NCBI RefSeq assembly: GCF_001571365.1
Contig: NZ_BCTQ01000003.1
Span: forward strand, 124,001-188,000
Direction of reading: 5' to 3'
Length of the DNA stretch: 64,000 bases
DNA from: Achromobacter denitrificans NBRC 15125
GTDB lineage: Bacteria > Pseudomonadota > Gammaproteobacteria > Burkholderiales > Burkholderiaceae_B
In this document: positions 24,813 through 34,057 of the stretch, in pieces
Layout of the letters: each line of letters starts with the position of its first letter
How positions within the stretch are numbered: the first letter of the stretch is position 1
The notes under the pieces: model-generated
What the model was told of the DNA's origin: nothing
What the model saw: only the letters and a program-made list of their open reading frames with translations
Databases searched by the model: none
Position numbers and translations under genes: made by a program

Positions 24813-25640
24813 CTAGAACGTTTGAGCGCACTGGAGGTATCTTGCCGGCGTGATCCGGTAGGCGCGTTTGAACCACCTGCCCAGATGGCTTTGGTCGGCA
24901 AAACCGACCTGTGCCGCCACTTCCGCAGGCAGGATTCCCTGGGCCAACAACGCGCGCGCCCGCTTCAGCCTCGCGTTCACCAGGTAGGCGTGCGGGGCCA
25001 TGCCCAATTCGCGACGAAACTGCCGGGCCAGGGCGTGGCGGTCCATTCCCGAATTCCGGGCCACCTGGTCCATGCTGATGTCGGCGGCCATGTGGGCGTC
25101 TATGAACGCCTGCGCCCGGCGCAGGCTTGACGGCGCAGGACGAGGCGCGGATCCGGGCGGGACTTCCTCGTCGGCAGCCAGTTGCGCGATGAGGCAGTCC
25201 AGCGCTTCGTCGCGCGCCAGCTGCGGGCAGCCCGGCTCGAAGCTTCGCAACGCCGTCGCGATAGCATTGACTAGCGTGGGCGTTTTCGATAGCGACGCGC
25301 GAAACAGGGAGAAAGCGCCGCGCCCGGGCCTGCGTTCGCGCCGCTCCATGGCATTGCCGACCCATGCCAGGGGCAGATAGAGCATCGAGTACGTGAACCC
25401 CTGTTCGTTGCCGGCCTGGCCGTCATGAACGGCGCCGGGTTCGATGAGCATTGCGTTGCCCGGGGTGCTGTTGTGCGTCCGCCGAGCGCAATGGAACTGC
25501 TGGACGCCTTGCAACGTAATTCCCACCAGCATTTCGTCATGGTCGTGCGGATCGTAGGCATGCCCGCGAAAGTGGGCATGCACAACCTCGATTCCGGTCG
25601 CCTCATCGCGACGCACCTGGATCCAGTCTTCTTGGGTCAT
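24813..25640 (-). CDS. AraC-family regulator with N-terminal cupin
   Basis: This 275-residue protein has an N-terminal AraC-type cupin (PHDHDEMLVGITLQGVQQF near 31-49) and a C-terminal double HTH (MDQVARNSGMDRHALARQFR, then EVAAQVGFADQSHLGRWFKR). It probably controls the DUF2000 gene 55 bp downstream and may also act on the tautomerase gene 44 bp upstream. The ligand is unknown. Confidence 0.92.
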   Translation of the reverse strand: MTQEDWIQVRRDEATGIEVVHAHFRGHAYDPHDHDEMLVGITLQGVQQFHCARRTHNSTPGNAMLIEPGAVHDGQAGNEQGFTYSMLYLPLAWVGNAMERRERRPGRGAFSLFRASLSKTPTLVNAIATALRSFEPGCPQLARDEALDCLIAQLAADEEVPPGSAPRPAPSSLRRAQAFIDAHMAADISMDQVARNSGMDRHALARQFRRELGMAPHAYLVNARLKRARALLAQGILPAEVAAQVGFADQSHLGRWFKRAYRITPARYLQCAQTF

Positions 25641-25684
25641 TGCGGGACGTTATCCATGCGCGGAGCGGCGGACTCCGACGCGAT

Positions 25685-26068
25685 TCAATTGGCGTACTGG
25701 GCGTCGCCGTTGCCGAAGGACCAGTTCTCCTTCTTTACCTCGACCAGGTTGATGAAGACGTCTTCTTTCCTGATCGCAAGCGCCGTAAGAAGCCCCTCGG
25801 CGATGGCTTTGTAGAGCTGCTTTTTTTGGTCCAGCGTACGCCCCTCATTGAGCGTGATCTGGATGTAGACCAGCCCGTCGGTACGAGCGATGCCGAGGTA
25901 GGCGGGATCGTAGATGAAGTGCGCGGCGTCGTGCTCGTTCAGGATCTGGAAATTGTCCTTGTCGGGAACGTTCATCGCCGCCCTCAATGAGCGATAGATG
26001 ACCTCGCCGATCTTCTTTGCGAAGAGCGGATCATCGTTCTTCCGGATATCGATGCGAACCAAAGGCAT
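25685..26068 (-). CDS. Tautomerase-family protein (4-oxalocrotonate tautomerase-like)
   Basis: This 127-residue protein starts MPLVRIDIRK, so after Met removal Pro1 is the catalytic base, as in tautomerases. The length is about twice a 62-residue 4-OT monomer, which fits the tandem or long-chain tautomerase group. AAGGAG precedes the ATG at 26068. It is 44 bp upstream of the AraC gene on the same strand. Confidence 0.87.
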   Translation of the reverse strand: MPLVRIDIRKNDDPLFAKKIGEVIYRSLRAAMNVPDKDNFQILNEHDAAHFIYDPAYLGIARTDGLVYIQITLNEGRTLDQKKQLYKAIAEGLLTALAIRKEDVFINLVEVKKENWSFGNGDAQYAN

Positions 26069-26227
26069 GTCGGCGCTCCTTGCGCTTCGTTGGAAAAGCC
26101 GCTTTCTTCGCCCTCGGGGCATGTCGGGCGGCTTGCGGATTTTTTTAGATTACACTAATAATCTATTGTGAAAAAGCAGCTTGAACACGCTCCCAGCTTT
26201 CCTCCCATTGTTGAAAGGACGCGGCAC

Positions 26228-26686
26228 ATGGAACACCCCGGAACCTCAGAGAAGCTGTTCCTCGACGATCTTGCGGTCGGCGACACGTTCACCAGCGCCC
26301 CGCATCAGCTGAATGCGGACCAGATCCGCCGCTTTGCCGCCGAGTTCGACCCCCAGCCCTTCCATCTGGATGAAACAGCAGCCCGGGCCTCGCTATTCCA
26401 GGGGCTGGCCGCGAGCGGCTGGCACACCGTGGCCATCACGATGCGGCTGCTGGTCGACAGCCTGCCGCTAGCCGACGGCGTAATCGGCGCGGGCGCCGAG
26501 ATCAGCTGGGCGCGGCCGACGCGGCCGGGCGACATACTCACCGTCAAGAGCACGATCCTGAGCATTACACCGTCCCGCAGCAAGCAGGATCGCGGCATTG
26601 TCGTGGTGGAAACCATTACCTCGAACCAGGACGGCGAGGAAGTGCAGAAGCTGACCAGCAAGATCGTCAGCTTCAGAAGGAGATAG
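26228..26686 (+). CDS. MaoC-like hot-dog dehydratase
   Basis: This 152-residue single hot-dog protein has the hydratase-2 motif FDPQPFHLDETAARAS (Asp and His spaced as in R-specific enoyl-CoA hydratases) near residues 39-56. It should hydrate or dehydrate an acyl-CoA. The ATG at 26228 is preceded by AAAGGA; an upstream TTG/GTG-type extension is less likely. It is followed 5 bp later by a TetR regulator in the same operon. Confidence 0.87.
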   Translation: MEHPGTSEKLFLDDLAVGDTFTSAPHQLNADQIRRFAAEFDPQPFHLDETAARASLFQGLAASGWHTVAITMRLLVDSLPLADGVIGAGAEISWARPTRPGDILTVKSTILSITPSRSKQDRGIVVVETITSNQDGEEVQKLTSKIVSFRRR

Positions 26687-26691
26687 GCGCT

Positions 26692-27288
26692 ATGGGCCGT
26701 TCATCCCAGGAAAAGGCGGGCGAGAATCGCCAGAGAATTCTGGATGCCGCCGAGCGCTTGTTCCGCGCGCACGGCATCGATGGCGTTTCGATCGCGGACG
26801 TGATGCGCGCGTGCGGCTTGACGGTGGGAGGCTTCTACAAGCATTTCACGTCCAAGGATGATCTCGCCGCGCAAGCCGTCTCGGGCGTGTTCGACCAGGC
26901 TACGGCTTCGTGGCAAAGGGTTTTCGAAGGGGCCGATGAACGCAAGCAAAGCCGGGTCGGCACGTTGGTGCCCCAATATCTGTGCAACCGGCGCGCCGAA
27001 CGCCGCTGCCCTTTGCTGGCATTCGCGCCCCACGCGGCTCAAAGCGCCGCGAGTAGCGACGCGGCGCTCGCCTACACCGCCGGCGCCGGCAAACTGTTCA
27101 ATCAGTTCCTGGAGGATACCCGCGCCCGGGGCGGCGACGACGCGCAGGCCATGGTGTTGTTCGCCGCGATGGTAGGTTACCGTGTACTGGAACAAGCCGC
27201 TGGCAAGACGGACTGGATGCGCGCGCTCGAAGCCGCGATCGACGAGAAAGCGGCGTCATTCGATTCGGCTGCGCCGCCCTATCGGTAG
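26692..27288 (+). CDS. TetR-family regulator
   Basis: This 198-residue protein has an N-terminal HTH (GVSIADVMRACGLTVGGFYKHF near 31-52) and a helical ligand domain containing CPLLAF. AAGGAGA lies just before the ATG. It begins 5 bp after the MaoC gene, so it likely regulates its own operon in response to an acyl or aromatic ligand. The ligand is unknown. Confidence 0.93.
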   Translation: MGRSSQEKAGENRQRILDAAERLFRAHGIDGVSIADVMRACGLTVGGFYKHFTSKDDLAAQAVSGVFDQATASWQRVFEGADERKQSRVGTLVPQYLCNRRAERRCPLLAFAPHAAQSAASSDAALAYTAGAGKLFNQFLEDTRARGGDDAQAMVLFAAMVGYRVLEQAAGKTDWMRALEAAIDEKAASFDSAAPPYR

Positions 27289-27378
27289 ACGCTTCCCATG
27301 CGCCGCTGGGCTTTCCCCCTTGCCGTATATTGATACCGCCAGCCTGTCCGAATCGCGTCCACGTCAAGGAGACACCCC

Positions 27379-27708
27379 ATGCCCAAGTTCGTAACGATCG
27401 GCTATGGCGACCAGGCGGGTTACGACCGCACGCCGCCGGCCATCCGAAACGCCGCCCACGCCCACGATGCGACCTTGCGGAAAGACGGCGTATTGATGGG
27501 GATCGCGGGCAAGCCTGTGCAGGTGCGCAATCCCGCCGCCGCGGGGGTCGAAACGGCGGACGGCCCGTTCATGACGTCGTCCTTGCCGGTGGCCGGCTTT
27601 GCGATCATCGAGGCGGCCGATCTGGCCGAGGCGATAGAAATGGTGTCGCGCACGCCCTGCGCGGTGGCGCACGGGGTGGTTGAGGTGTGGCCGCTGGAAC
27701 AGCCGTAG
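27379..27708 (+). CDS. YCII-related protein
   Basis: This 109-residue protein has the YCII/DGPF fold: an N-terminal strand KFVTIGYGDQ, the central ADGPF motif (residues 55-59) followed by a hydrophobic strand VAGFAIIEA, and a C-terminal VVEVWPL strand. AAGGAG lies before the ATG. Members are ferredoxin-like dimers of unclear catalytic role; some degrade small aromatics. Confidence 0.85.
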   Translation: MPKFVTIGYGDQAGYDRTPPAIRNAAHAHDATLRKDGVLMGIAGKPVQVRNPAAAGVETADGPFMTSSLPVAGFAIIEAADLAEAIEMVSRTPCAVAHGVVEVWPLEQP

Positions 27709-27792
27709 CCGCGGCGTTCATCCGCGGCAAGGCGTCAGGCCTGGCGGGAGGCGTGCGGTGGCAGCCTGGCTGCGCTCCCCTGCCCCGTGGAT

Positions 27793-28593
27793 TCACAAAT
27801 GCCGATGGCTGCAAACCATGGGCTGCCCGGTCAGCTCTCCGATCAACCTGGCCAGCCCCTCGGCGCTCCCCTGATCCAGCCATTCCGTCCGGATCATGCG
27901 AAAGCCCATTGCCAGGCTGAACTGCCAATCCAGTTCGAAGATCCGGTAGTCGCGGCCGTTTTCCTCGCAATGCCATTGCGCGGCGGGGTCCTCGTAGGCC
28001 ACGCCGATGAAGTCGACGTGGGAGTCGAACGGGGGCATGGATTCCAGCAGCTGGTCCGAGCCCGGGAGGCTGGGTTCGGAGAGATTTTCCCCTACCGCGA
28101 CGTTCGGTTCAGGGCCGTCATAGGCCAGCAGCATCAGCGGGAAGTTCTTGGGGTCCGCGTCGTAGGAGACTCGCGTGTCGTCGGTCAGGTAGGGGCGCGC
28201 CGCCGGGCCCAGGCAGTACTGCGGGCTGTTCCAGTCGCTGCCCTCATTGTCGAGATACAGGTCCCCCGGCACGATGCCGTGTTCGGCCAGGAGCGCCAGC
28301 GCTTCTTCCATGGTGTCGTCGTGGCGTATCGGCAGGTCCGCCGGCAGATAGCCCGCCCGCACGTACATGGCGATCACGTCTCCCGTGGTGCGCAGGCCTT
28401 CTCGATGCTGGTACGACCCTTCGTTCAGGCTGGCCAGGCCGAAGCTCAGGTTCAGCAAGGCGCGATACGGAATGCCGTCGCCGCGCGGTTCGAGCAGGTA
28501 TCCACCTTGCAGCAGCTGGGTTTCCAGCGCCCGCCAGTCCGGCGGCGGCAGGTGCATATCGCGTGGGCACAGGAACTGGTGGTGTTCGGACAT
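27793..28593 (-). CDS. Conserved-looking hypothetical protein, function unknown
   Basis: The 266-residue protein is soluble and acidic, with no signal peptide or membrane segment. It shows a helical middle (EEALALLAEHGIVPGDLYLD) and a C-terminal part rich in aromatic residues (FELDWQFSLAMGFRMIRTEW). I do not recognise a family. The start at 28593 is set by where the reading frame becomes protein-like, but it lacks a good ribosome site. It is downstream of and on the same strand as the Bug receptor, 97 bp away. Confidence 0.65.
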   Translation of the reverse strand: MSEHHQFLCPRDMHLPPPDWRALETQLLQGGYLLEPRGDGIPYRALLNLSFGLASLNEGSYQHREGLRTTGDVIAMYVRAGYLPADLPIRHDDTMEEALALLAEHGIVPGDLYLDNEGSDWNSPQYCLGPAARPYLTDDTRVSYDADPKNFPLMLLAYDGPEPNVAVGENLSEPSLPGSDQLLESMPPFDSHVDFIGVAYEDPAAQWHCEENGRDYRIFELDWQFSLAMGFRMIRTEWLDQGSAEGLARLIGELTGQPMVCSHRHL

Positions 28594-28690
28594 GGGCGGG
28601 ACTCGCTCTGCTGAGGTGGTTGGGGCCGGCGAATTGTAAGCGGGTACCCTGCGTTTTTTGGCAGGCAGAGGAATCAGGCCGCGCGTACGC

Positions 28691-29659
28691 TCAATCCACT
28701 TTCGCCCCCGACCGCTGCACGAGCGGCACCCATTTGGCGATGTCCGCCTGGATGAACGCCGCCAGCCCGCTCGGCGGTCCGTCGTGGAAGATCTCATAGC
28801 CCAGCGCCTGCAGGCGCTGGCGCTGTTCGCCGCTGTCCATGACCTTGCGCGCGGCGGCGTTGAGTTTGGCCACGACCTCCGGCGGCGTGCCGGCGGGAGC
28901 CATGAGGCCCAGGTCGACGGTGATCACGTAGCCGTTCACGCCCTCTTCCATCATGGTGGGCACGTCGGGCAGCAAGGGGGACCGCGCTTCGCCGGTGACC
29001 GCCAGCGCACGCAACTTGCCCTCCTTGACCAGGCCGGACACGCTGGGCGTGTTGTAGAAGGCGAACGCGACTTCGTGCGCCATGACGGCGGCCACCCCTT
29101 GCGGAGCGCCGCGGTAGGGGATGTGCGATGCCTGGGCGCCGGTGATCGACAGCAGCAATTCGGCGGAGAGATGGTGGGTGGTGCCGTTGCCGCCGGACGA
29201 GTACATCAGTTTGCCCGGCTGGGCTTTCAGGGCGGCGACGAGTTCGCGCACCGAGCGGTAGGGGCTGTCGGACGGCACGACCAGCACATTGGAGCCGCCC
29301 GCCAGATAGGCGACCGGCACGAAATCCTTGGTGGGGTCGTAAGACAGCCTGGAGAACAGCCCCAGGTTGATGGCCCAGGTGTTGTTGGAACCTAGAACCA
29401 GCGTGTAGCCGTCGGGCGCTGCCTTGGCGACGTAGCTCATGGCGATCTGGCCGCCGCCGCCGGGCTTGTTTTCGACGACGACGGTCTGCCCCAGTTGCTG
29501 GCTCAGGCCGGGTTGGATGGAGCGGGCCAGGATATCCGCCGTGCTGCCGGCCGCCAGCGGCACGACCAGGGTGATGGGACGATCCGGAAACGATGCCGCG
29601 CCCGCAGGCGCCATGATGAACGGCGCACAGGCCAGTAGAACCCCCAGTAGTGCTTTCAT
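28691..29659 (-). CDS. Bug-type solute receptor of the tripartite tricarboxylate transporter family
   Basis: This 322-residue protein has a signal peptide (LLGVLLACAPFIMAPAGAA) and the Bug signature: FPDRPITLVVPLAAGS, then VVVENKPGGGGQIAMSYVAKAAPDGYTL. These periplasmic receptors bind carboxylates or aromatic acids. No TctA/TctB membrane partners are adjacent, which is typical of the many orphan Bug genes in Bordetella-like genomes. It follows a LysR gene, with a palindrome at 29765-29781 between them. Confidence 0.93.
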   Translation of the reverse strand: MKALLGVLLACAPFIMAPAGAASFPDRPITLVVPLAAGSTADILARSIQPGLSQQLGQTVVVENKPGGGGQIAMSYVAKAAPDGYTLVLGSNNTWAINLGLFSRLSYDPTKDFVPVAYLAGGSNVLVVPSDSPYRSVRELVAALKAQPGKLMYSSGGNGTTHHLSAELLLSITGAQASHIPYRGAPQGVAAVMAHEVAFAFYNTPSVSGLVKEGKLRALAVTGEARSPLLPDVPTMMEEGVNGYVITVDLGLMAPAGTPPEVVAKLNAAARKVMDSGEQRQRLQALGYEIFHDGPPSGLAAFIQADIAKWVPLVQRSGAKVD

Positions 29660-29764
29660 GATGCCTCCGCGGTGGCGCGAGCGATGGAAACCATGCGGGC
29701 TTGCATGTTGCCAGCAGCGTATCCGAGGCGGCGGCCCCGAAAAATACGCGGGGGCTTATAGCGT

Positions 29765-29781
29765 CATGCCATCATGGCATG
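29765..29781. promoter_or_regulatory. Perfect 17-bp palindrome upstream of the Bug gene
   Basis: CATGCCAT-C-ATGGCATG is a perfect inverted repeat overlapping the last codons and stop of the LysR gene. It lies 106 bp upstream of the Bug start. It could be an operator for the Bug gene or a short terminator for LysR; no T-tract follows. Confidence 0.45.
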
Positions 29782-30698
29782 GCGGCTTCGCGGCGCAGGC
29801 GCTGGGAGACGGAACGGACCACGGCGACGAAGGCCTGGGCCGCCGGGGACAAGGGGTAGTTGGCCAACCGCGCAATGGAGATGGGCCATTCCAGCGCCGG
29901 ATTGCGCAACGCGATGCCTTTGATGCCGGCGGGCATCTGGCCCCGCGAGATCTGCGGCAGCATGGCCACGCCCATGCCGGCCTGTATCAGGCCGATCGCG
30001 GTGGACAGCAGCACGACGCGCTGCTCCACGCGCGGATAGATGTTGGCGGCGATCAGCCGGCGGCTGATGTTGAGCCAGGCGGGCGCTTCCGGGTTCAGCT
30101 GGATACAGGGCAACTCGGCGAGGACTTTGGCGTCGACCTCGTCGTGCCGGGCCAGCGGGTGGTCGGTGCGCACGAAGAGCGCGACGCCGCTGTCCGAGAG
30201 CTGTTCCACCATGATGCGGGAGTCGTCGTCGGGCATGACCGCGCCCAGGCCGACGTCGGCCTCGTGCGAGAACAGCCGCGTTCGGATCTGCTGCACCATG
30301 CAGTCAACCACGATCAGGTCGAGCTGGGGATGGCGCTGGCGGAATTCCAGGAGGATGTGCGGCAGCAAGGTGGCGGCGGTGACGTGGCCGACGGCGACCA
30401 TGACTTTGCCCTGCTTCAGGTCGGAGTGCTCGCGGCATTCCTGGATGGAGCTGTCGATGGCCAGGATGGCGCGCCGCGCCGCGTCGACCATGGCCTGGCC
30501 GTCCCGGGTCAGGGAGACTTCGCGGCCGCGCACGACCAGGGGTTGGCCGACTTCGGCTTCCAGGCGCCGGATCAGGTGGCTGACCGAGGGTTGCGACAGG
30601 CCCAGGCGTTCGCCGGCGGCCGTGAAGCTGGCGGTTTCACCGATCGCAACGAGCGCGCGCAGCTGGCGCAGGGACACGGATTCGATCGGCTCGGCCAT
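29772..30698 (-). CDS. LysR-family regulator
   Basis: This 308-residue protein has an N-terminal HTH (SFTAAGERLGLSQPSVSHLIRRLE near 19-42) and a substrate-binding domain. It is divergent from the DUF3604 gene, with a 92-bp shared region holding an ATAGT/ACTAT inverted repeat, and it precedes the Bug receptor on its own strand. It may therefore control both. The effector is unknown. Confidence 0.94.
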   Translation of the reverse strand: MAEPIESVSLRQLRALVAIGETASFTAAGERLGLSQPSVSHLIRRLEAEVGQPLVVRGREVSLTRDGQAMVDAARRAILAIDSSIQECREHSDLKQGKVMVAVGHVTAATLLPHILLEFRQRHPQLDLIVVDCMVQQIRTRLFSHEADVGLGAVMPDDDSRIMVEQLSDSGVALFVRTDHPLARHDEVDAKVLAELPCIQLNPEAPAWLNISRRLIAANIYPRVEQRVVLLSTAIGLIQAGMGVAMLPQISRGQMPAGIKGIALRNPALEWPISIARLANYPLSPAAQAFVAVVRSVSQRLRREAAMP

Positions 30699-30717
30699 GT
30701 AGCGACGTCATGATGGA

Positions 30718-30733
30718 ATAGTTTGCATACTAT
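30718..30733. promoter_or_regulatory. Candidate LysR operator in divergent promoter
   Basis: ATAGT-TTGCAT-ACTAT is a perfect 5-bp inverted repeat with a 6-base centre, and a T-N11-A pair spans it (T30722 to A30734). An AT-rich TATAGCTATAT follows and could serve as a -10. It sits between the divergent LysR and DUF3604 genes, the usual place for LysR autoregulation. Confidence 0.6.
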
Positions 30734-30790
30734 AGCTATATGGGTGCGCGCTCCCTAAGATGGGATTTCCCTAACCCGCACGGAATCGCA

Positions 30791-33058
30791 ATGCCGCACT
30801 CCTCCTACGCCGCCGACCGCATGGGATCGGCCATCGTCGAACCTTCGGGCCGCTTCGAAGCGGGCAGCCTGGCATCGTTCACGCTCACCTACACCGCCGG
30901 CTACTTCGGCATCGACGACACCGGCTCGATCAAGATCGTGCACCGCTTCGCCAGCGATATGGGCAAGCCGCAGTTCGACCAGCCGGACGGCTGGAACTAC
31001 ACCACGGTCGAGGCTTCCAACGGGGCGGTGCTGCAGGTCGAGTACGACGGCAAGCGCAATATCCGGCCCTGGGACAAGACGCTGTTCATCCGGGTGGTTC
31101 GCGGCTATCTGGAAGAAGGCGACAGCATCGTGGTGCGCTTTGGCGATACGCGGCAGGGCTCGCCCGGCATGCGGGTGCAGACGTTCAGCGAGCCGACCTT
31201 CGAATTCAAGGTGCTGGTGGACGCCTTCGCCACCTACAACTACACCGAGCTGGAGCACTCGCCCACCATCGCCGTGGTGGCCGGGCCGCCGGTGGCCTAC
31301 AAGGCCATCCTGCCCAGCCAGGCGGTCGCGGGAGAGGCGTTCAGCCTGGGTTTCAAGGGCGAGGACAAATGGGGCAACCCCAGCGACCGGGTGTCCGGCG
31401 AGTTCACCGTGCGCAGCAGCCTGCCGCTGCGCGGCCTGCCCGAGACCTTCACGATGCGCGAGGGCGAGTTGTCGTCGCGGCTGGAAGGATTGGTGGCGGA
31501 AGCGCCCGGGGACCTGCGCATCGAGGTGCTGCGCGACGGCCAGCCCGTGGCGCGCAGCACGCCGTGCCGGGTCGTGGCGGCCGCCAGCGGAACGCGCCGG
31601 CATTACTGGGCCGATCTGCACGGGCAGTCGGAGGAAACGATAGGCACCAATTCGGCCGAAGACCTGATCCTGTTCGCGCGGGACCGCGCCTTTCTGGACG
31701 TCATGAGCCACCAGGGCAACGACTTCCAGATCACCACGCCGTTCTGGGAACAGCTGAACAAGCTTACGGCGCAATACAACCAGGATGGGTCGTTCGTCAT
31801 CTTCCCGGGCTATGAATGGTCGGGCAACACCGGCCTGGGCGGCGACCGCAACGTGCTGTACCTGAAGGAAGGCCGGCCCATCCACCGGTCGTCGCATGCC
31901 CTGATCGACGACCTGTCGGACCTGGCGCTGGATGCCAACGACGCCGACGCGCTGTTCGACGCGCTGAAAGACGAGGACGTGGTGGTGTTCGCCCATATCG
32001 GCGGCCGCTACGCCGACATCACGCGCTCGCACGACGCCCGGCTGGAGCGTTCCATCGAAATCCACTCGGACTGGGGCACTTTCGAATGGCTGCTGGAAGA
32101 CGCGTTCCGGCTGGGCTACCGGGTCGGCATCCTGGCCAACAGCGACGGGCACAAGGGCCGGCACGGCGCCAGCCATCCCGGCGCGTCCCTGTTCGGCGCC
32201 TATGGCGGCCTGAGCTGTCTCATCGCCGACCGGCTCACCCGCCAGTCCATCGCCGAGTGCCTGCGCCAGCGCCGCCACTACGCCACCACCGGATGCCGGG
32301 CCTATCTGGACGTGCAGGCGCATTTCGACCGGCCGGCGCAGCGCTACTCCGACGATCCGAAGCTGGGCGCGCCGGTCACGCGAGAGCCCGTCATGCAGGC
32401 GGACATGGGCGCCATACTGTCCTATGACGGCGACTCGCTGGAGTTGTCTTTCGAGGTGCTGACCCACGGCGCCATCGAGCGCGTGGAGGTCCGCAACCGC
32501 ATGGACGTCGTGGAAACGCTGTATCCCTACGACGAAGCCTCGCTGGGCAGCCGCATCCGCATTGTCTGGGAAGGATCGGAGTACCGCGGCCGCGGCCGGC
32601 AGACGGTGTGGGACGGCAGCGCGACGCTCGAAGGCAATGCCTTCGTGGATCCGCAGCCGATCAATTTCTGGAACCTGGACAAGACCCTGGCGCAACCGCG
32701 GCCGGACATGCTGAGCTGGCGGTCGCTGACCACCGGCGGCTTCAGCGGCATCGACACGCGGCTGCGCGATCCCCGCGCCGGCGTGCTGAAGATAGAAACG
32801 CCGGTCGTGAGCACCGAAATCGCGGTCGATCAGATCGGGCGGGAGCCCGTGGTCGTGGAGAACGGCGGCATTCGGCGCCGGCTGCAGGTGTATCGCCTGC
32901 CGGATGAAAACCCGGCGCAGCGGATGCAGGCCCGTGTGCGCGTGCCGCTGCACACGGGCTCGGACAATGCCGTGTACCTGCGCATCACGACGGAGGACGG
33001 ATTTTTCATCTATTCCAGCCCGATCTACGTGGAGCGGGCCGCGTCCGGACAAGCATAA
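30791..33058 (+). CDS. DUF3604-domain protein (PHP-like metal-dependent domain)
   Basis: This 755-residue protein has an N-terminal beta-rich region (about 1-265), then a PHP-like domain starting HYWADLHGQSEETIGTNSAE, with DVMSHQGND, PGYEWSG and later ANSDGHKGRHG. The His/Asp residues in these motifs could bind two or three metals as in PHP phosphoesterases and amidohydrolases. The C-terminal third is again beta-rich. No signal peptide is evident, although DUF3604 proteins are often exported. The start at 30791 follows GGAA; 30740 has no ribosome site. The substrate is unknown. Confidence 0.8.
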   Translation: MPHSSYAADRMGSAIVEPSGRFEAGSLASFTLTYTAGYFGIDDTGSIKIVHRFASDMGKPQFDQPDGWNYTTVEASNGAVLQVEYDGKRNIRPWDKTLFIRVVRGYLEEGDSIVVRFGDTRQGSPGMRVQTFSEPTFEFKVLVDAFATYNYTELEHSPTIAVVAGPPVAYKAILPSQAVAGEAFSLGFKGEDKWGNPSDRVSGEFTVRSSLPLRGLPETFTMREGELSSRLEGLVAEAPGDLRIEVLRDGQPVARSTPCRVVAAASGTRRHYWADLHGQSEETIGTNSAEDLILFARDRAFLDVMSHQGNDFQITTPFWEQLNKLTAQYNQDGSFVIFPGYEWSGNTGLGGDRNVLYLKEGRPIHRSSHALIDDLSDLALDANDADALFDALKDEDVVVFAHIGGRYADITRSHDARLERSIEIHSDWGTFEWLLEDAFRLGYRVGILANSDGHKGRHGASHPGASLFGAYGGLSCLIADRLTRQSIAECLRQRRHYATTGCRAYLDVQAHFDRPAQRYSDDPKLGAPVTREPVMQADMGAILSYDGDSLELSFEVLTHGAIERVEVRNRMDVVETLYPYDEASLGSRIRIVWEGSEYRGRGRQTVWDGSATLEGNAFVDPQPINFWNLDKTLAQPRPDMLSWRSLTTGGFSGIDTRLRDPRAGVLKIETPVVSTEIAVDQIGREPVVVENGGIRRRLQVYRLPDENPAQRMQARVRVPLHTGSDNAVYLRITTEDGFFIYSSPIYVERAASGQA

Positions 33059-33069
33059 GCGCAGGAAAT

Positions 33070-33098
33070 GGCTGGCGCCCGGCCGCTACACGCCAGCC
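33070..33098. terminator. Hairpin between convergent DUF3604 and LysR genes
   Basis: GGCTGGCG (33070-33077) and CGCCAGCC (33091-33098) form a perfect 8-bp stem across a 13-base loop. It spans the 27-bp gap and the last codons of the minus-strand LysR gene. There is no T-tract, so termination is plausible but unproven. Confidence 0.45.
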
Positions 33099-34057
33099 GT
33101 ATCGATCAATTCCGCCGACGATTCCCGCAAACACTCTGCGAACAGCTGCGCGGTGGCAGTCGTGGTGTCTTCGCGCCAGTACAGGATCGCCTCGCCCAGC
33201 GGACCTAGCGGCGGCAGCGGCAGTATTCGCATCGTTCCGCGCTGCACGTAGCGCCGCGCAAGCGACAGGGGCAGGATCGAAACGTAGCCGCCGTCGCGCA
33301 GCAAGGACAGGTTGAGCGCCAGGGAACTCGATTCGATGGTCGGACGCAGCAAGGTCACGCCGTGCTCGGCCAGAATCTCGACCACGGTCGCGAACGCGGG
33401 CGACCCCTGCATCGGCGTGATCCAGCGCGCGTCCTGCAAGTCGCCCCAGGCGACGGGGGTATCGGGGCCGCCCAGGGCGTGGCGCGTGCCCACCACGAAT
33501 ACGAACGGCTCGTGGTGCAGGGATTCGTGGCGCATCACGGGCAGATAGCCGCCCACCCGGTTGCGGCCCAGCGCCAGGTCGAGATTGCCTTCGTCCATCA
33601 TCTTGAGCAGGCGATCGAGCGTGGCCTCCACGAAGGAAAACGACGCGTTCGGCGCGCGCCGCGTGAACAGCTCGACGGCGTGCGCGATCAGGGGCTGGGG
33701 GATCGTCACCACGGCGCCGAATCTCACGTGGCCCGCGGTGCCGGAGGCCAGCGCGGTGACATCGCGCCGCGCCAGTTCGATCTGCCGCAGGATCTCGCGG
33801 CCGCGTTCGACCAGCACGCGCCCGATGCGCGTCAGCTCGACGGCGTTGCCGACCCGGCGCACGACCGGGGTGCCCAGCGCTTCCTCGATCTCCGCGATCT
33901 GCTTGGAGATTGCGGGCTGGGTGACGTGGAACGCCGCCGCGACCCGCGTGACCTGGCGCAATTCGCCCAGCGTCACCAGGATGCGCAGGTGCCCGAGCTT
34001 CAGCCCGCTGCGGAAAAAACGTTCTATCGAGTTGTCGGGCGGGATGCTGGCGGACAT
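33086..34057 (-). CDS. LysR-family regulator of the adjacent sugar-acid operon
   Basis: This 323-residue protein has an HTH (RVAAAFHVTQPAISKQIAEIE near 39-59) and a substrate domain similar to the GbpR/CbbR-like group. It is divergent from the MFS/SDR/IlvD/dehydrogenase operon starting at 34342, with 284 bp between the starts, and probably activates it. No clear operator was identified in the gap. Confidence 0.93.
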   Translation of the reverse strand: MSASIPPDNSIERFFRSGLKLGHLRILVTLGELRQVTRVAAAFHVTQPAISKQIAEIEEALGTPVVRRVGNAVELTRIGRVLVERGREILRQIELARRDVTALASGTAGHVRFGAVVTIPQPLIAHAVELFTRRAPNASFSFVEATLDRLLKMMDEGNLDLALGRNRVGGYLPVMRHESLHHEPFVFVVGTRHALGGPDTPVAWGDLQDARWITPMQGSPAFATVVEILAEHGVTLLRPTIESSSLALNLSLLRDGGYVSILPLSLARRYVQRGTMRILPLPPLGPLGEAILYWREDTTTATAQLFAECLRESSAELIDTAGV

